Program-made: the position numbers and the translations under genes
NCBI GenBank assembly: GCA_937894585.1
Contig: CALBGO010000122.1
Span: forward strand, 1 to 15,849
DNA from: an uncultured Eubacterium sp.
Lineage (GTDB): Bacteria > Bacillota > Clostridia > Peptostreptococcales > Anaerovoracaceae
DNA length: 15,849 nucleotides
Direction of reading: 5' to 3'
Part shown: piece after piece, positions 13,558-15,849 of the stretch
Numbering within the stretch: the first letter of the stretch is position 1
How the letters are laid out: every line of letters begins with the position of its first letter
Notes under the pieces: generated by a model
Seen by the model: the letters and a program-made list of their open reading frames with translations, nothing else
What the model was told of the DNA's origin: nothing
Database searches by the model: none

Positions 13558-14310
13558 TCACTTTGTTCGACTGTCTACAACTTCTCTCTTTTCCGTTTTT
13601 TTACAGGGAATATTAAAATATTCGCATACGGCATCTACGACAGAAGATGCGATTTTCTGCTGATATTCTTCCCTTTTCAAATCAGCTGCTTCGGCAGGAT
13701 TCGACAGGAAACCGCATTCGATCAATATCATATGCTCATCGATATTTCGAAACAGATAAATATCGTTTTTGGACATTACTGCCCGATCTGCCCTTTCCCC
13801 CAGGGTTTCCCGTAAGGATTGCCGAACTTGTTCTGCCAGCCCGCGATTCTCCAAGGCCAGTTCCTTTCGTCCCTCCTCCGAATAAAAAACCTGCGGACCG
13901 CAGACCGATGTATCCGCGGTATAGCTGTTTAAATGAATACTGACAGTAACATCCGGACGGGTTTCCTCAATAATCCGTTTTCGCTCTCGCATATCCCCCA
14001 TTTTTGTCCATTTTCCGTCCTGTTTTCCTTCTTCATACAGACCGCTTTCGCTTTTTCTGGTCAGTACAGTTTTTATATCGTATTTTTCCGCTTCCTTCTC
14101 AATCGCCTCTGCGATTTTAAGGTTTATCTGCTGCTCCGTTGTCCCGTCTGCTGCCTGAGCGCCGCCGTCCATTCCCCCGTGTCCCGCATCGACAACCAAA
14201 GTCAGAGAATAGGTCAGTCTCCCGGCGGTTTCGACAATCTGCCGGTAACCGGGAACAGAACAGACAAATCCCAACAGCAGAAGCACAATAACGATTTTTT
14301 TAAGTTTCAC
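13558..14310 (-). CDS. cwlD: N-acetylmuramoyl-L-alanine amidase, CwlD type
   Basis: A 250-residue Amidase_3 zinc hydrolase that cleaves the bond between N-acetylmuramic acid and L-Ala in peptidoglycan. An N-terminal hydrophobic segment (about 5-19) after KLKK acts as signal or anchor. Zinc/catalytic residues are visible: VVDAGHGG (His44), Glu59, SIHLNS (His126) and LIECGFLSN (Glu198). Length and single-domain layout, with no cell-wall binding repeats, match CwlD, which in spore formers helps make the muramic-delta-lactam of the spore cortex; that role is known for the family and inferred here. The start is a GTG (14308-14310) with AGAGG about ten bases upstream. A promoter, possibly for a sporulation sigma factor, was looked for but not convincingly found. 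Its 3' end borders the DnaA-box cluster. Confidence 0.88.
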   Translation of the reverse strand: MKLKKIVIVLLLLGFVCSVPGYRQIVETAGRLTYSLTLVVDAGHGGMDGGAQAADGTTEQQINLKIAEAIEKEAEKYDIKTVLTRKSESGLYEEGKQDGKWTKMGDMRERKRIIEETRPDVTVSIHLNSYTADTSVCGPQVFYSEEGRKELALENRGLAEQVRQSLRETLGERADRAVMSKNDIYLFRNIDEHMILIECGFLSNPAEAADLKREEYQQKIASSVVDAVCEYFNIPCKKTEKREVVDSRTK

Positions 14311-14484
14311 GCCTCTATTACCTCTGTTACTTTTTTCTGCAATATATGATAAAAGATGCCGAATTATGTTTATTCCCTGCCTTTTTCTTCTCTGCCGGGT
14401 TCTAAGCCTTAAATTGACCCCTTTGGTCTGATTCGTTCTTTTTGGCTGTTTTCCCGCAAAACCCGCCCCATCTGCCGCTTTCTG

Positions 14485-14493
14485 TGCTATACT
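14485..14493 (+). promoter_or_regulatory. Extended -10 promoter of the AlaX-type gene
   Basis: TGC followed by TATACT (14488-14493) is an extended -10, 30 bases before the ATG; no good -35. The AAAGGAG ribosome binding site at 14508-14514 fixes the start at 14523. Confidence 0.5.
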
Positions 14494-14522
14494 GTAAGTA
14501 TCGAAATAAAGGAGTTAGTATA

Positions 14523-15728
14523 ATGAGTACTCGAAAATTGTTTAAAGAAAATGTATATATGAAAACGACAAAAGCAGTCATTACCGATATTTTCTCCGAC
14601 GAAAAAGGGCTGATTCTGACTTTTGACCGGACAGTTTTTTTCCCCACGGGAGGCGGTCAAAGCTGTGATACCGGCACTGCCGGTGAACTTACCGTTGTCG
14701 ACGTATACGAAAAAAACGGCGAAATTTTTCACCGCTGTGTCAAAAAAGAAAGTAAATTGCAGATAGGCGATGAAATAGATCTTGCAATCGACTGGGAACA
14801 TCGCTTTGACAATATGCAGCGTCACTGCGGCGAGCATATTCTATCCGGTAAATTTTACGAGCTTTACGGCGGCGTCAACCGGGGATTTCATATGGGTGAA
14901 GATTATATGACAATCGACATCAGTCTGGAAGAGAATCCCGATTTTACAAAAATAACATGGGAGATGGCAAAAGCCGCCGAACTGGAAACCAACAAAGCCA
15001 TATGGCAGAACCTGCCGGTAATCACCAGACATTTTGACAGCAGAGCCGAGGCGGAAAACCTGCCTCTGCGCAAAGCTCTTGCCTTTGATGAAGATATTAC
15101 CATAGTCTGCGTGGGCGCCGTCGAAAATCCTGCCGACTGCGTCGCCTGCTGCGGAACTCACCCAAGCACCGCAGGTCAGGTAGGTATGGTAAAGCTCTAC
15201 AAAGTGGAATCCAACAAGGGAATGTTTCGTATCTACTTCGAGGCAGGTCAAAGGGCTTTCCGACAGTATCAGCAGCGGTTTGATGTACTGACGGAGCTGG
15301 AAAATAAATTGTCTGCAGGGTTCAGCGACCTGCTGCAGAAATACAATGCACAGCAGGAAAAGACAAAAGAAGTCAGAAATGAACTCTATCATCTGAAAAA
15401 ATGGCTTATTTCCCGGGAAATCGACGATATTTCACAGACTGTGACACCGGCTTTTGTCAGAAAGTACGACAAATTGTCAATTAACGATATACTGGATATC
15501 GGCAAAGGGCTTGCCGGAAATATTCCTACCGTCCTCTTCCTTGTCCATATGCCGAGCAACACTGTGCTGCTTTTCAGCGACCGTTACGACGCGGGTCTGC
15601 TTGTAAAAGAAAACGCGCCCATCTATCACGGAAAAGGCGGCGGAAATAAAAATTCCGCCCGGGCAATTTTCTCCAAGGAGGAATATGTAGATACCTTTAT
15701 CGATTTAATTGAAAAACACCTGCGTTAA
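14523..15728 (+). CDS. alaX: Alanyl-tRNA editing protein (AlaX-L type, DHHA1 domain)
   Basis: A 401-residue free-standing relative of the editing half of alanyl-tRNA synthetase, expected to hydrolyse Ser or Gly wrongly attached to tRNA-Ala. An N-terminal beta-barrel part contains FPTGGGQ (40-46). The zinc-binding second-additional-domain motif is complete: H-x3-H at His101/His105 and C-x3-H at Cys209/His213. A helical, probably coiled-coil linker spans about 250-300, and a C-terminal DHHA1 domain ends with GKGGGNKNSA (370-379). This is the long AlaX form with DHHA1. The start is the ATG at 14523, which has AAAGGAG upstream; the frame extends 27 codons earlier but crosses the promoter. Monocistronic, divergent from cwlD, terminated at 15797. 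Confidence 0.93.
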   Translation: MSTRKLFKENVYMKTTKAVITDIFSDEKGLILTFDRTVFFPTGGGQSCDTGTAGELTVVDVYEKNGEIFHRCVKKESKLQIGDEIDLAIDWEHRFDNMQRHCGEHILSGKFYELYGGVNRGFHMGEDYMTIDISLEENPDFTKITWEMAKAAELETNKAIWQNLPVITRHFDSRAEAENLPLRKALAFDEDITIVCVGAVENPADCVACCGTHPSTAGQVGMVKLYKVESNKGMFRIYFEAGQRAFRQYQQRFDVLTELENKLSAGFSDLLQKYNAQQEKTKEVRNELYHLKKWLISREIDDISQTVTPAFVRKYDKLSINDILDIGKGLAGNIPTVLFLVHMPSNTVLLFSDRYDAGLLVKENAPIYHGKGGGNKNSARAIFSKEEYVDTFIDLIEKHLR

Positions 15729-15796
15729 GCAAGACTTCCCCGCCCGACCTTTCAAGCTCAGCTGTCCGCACTTGCCGGGTAATCACAGTCATCTAA

Positions 15797-15849
15797 AAAG
15801 GGGCTGTCGCACAGTTGACCGATCAGGTCGGCCAAAGCGACAGCTCCTT
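15797..15849 (+). terminator. Terminator of the AlaX-type gene, cut by the window edge
   Basis: 15798-15809 pairs with 15838-15849 (12 positions, one mismatch) with an inner GACC/GGTC stem around GATCA. The plus strand ends in CCTT at the edge, so the expected T run is not visible. Confidence 0.65.

Noticed and set aside
14311..14440. Sporulation sigma G promoter for cwlD
   Set aside because: Fragments resembling its -35 and -10 boxes occur (GGAATA, CATATA) but with a spacer of about 22 bases, too long to support the call.

Overview
The window looks like a chromosomal segment of a low-to-moderate GC Gram-positive anaerobe of the Clostridia type. The basis is strong Gram-positive ribosome binding sites, a SAM-I riboswitch on metK, a cytidylate kinase-like protein, a CwlD-type spore-cortex amidase, and a MarR-controlled heterodimeric ABC exporter. 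No rRNA, tRNA, CRISPR array, complete insertion sequence or prophage gene was seen. The species cannot be named from the sequence.

Layout. Positions 1-929 hold a terminator and a two-gene minus-strand operon: a cytidylate kinase-like protein followed by a small membrane protein. Positions 1090-6156 hold a minus-strand operon, MarR regulator then two ABC exporter halves, with a good promoter and a palindrome just downstream of it that is probably the MarR operator. Positions 6157-6638 are non-coding. They contain the most unusual structure in the window: eight copies of an AAATGACA octamer in strictly alternating orientation, in two groups of four with identical 34-29-34 spacing. Positions 6639-8061 are aspartokinase with its promoter, divergent from an NYN-domain (PIN-like nuclease fold) protein at 8271-9662. 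A nested hairpin separates that gene from a convergent secreted PepSY protein (9835-10371). Then come metK and its SAM riboswitch (10524-11943), divergent from an unrecognised 395-residue protein (12009-13196). The convergent gap 13197-13557 carries a terminator and three perfect DnaA boxes. The window closes with cwlD (minus), an AlaX-type alanyl-tRNA editing protein (plus) and a terminator running to the window edge.

How the genes relate. The MarR regulator and the two ABC halves form one self-regulated export module. The ATP sites are asymmetric: one half lacks the catalytic glutamate and the switch histidine, while the other is canonical. Aspartokinase and metK act at the start and end of the aspartate-to-methionine/SAM route, but they are separate transcription units. 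The rest looks like ordinary housekeeping chromosome.

Most worth a second look: the periodic octamer array, the DnaA-box cluster in a convergent gap with no dnaA gene in view, the NYN protein with an unrecognised N-terminal half, the MarR protein split by a low-complexity insert, and the 395-residue orphan. Several upstream start codons were rejected in favour of internal starts with clear ribosome binding sites (MarR, aspartokinase, metK, orphan, AlaX).
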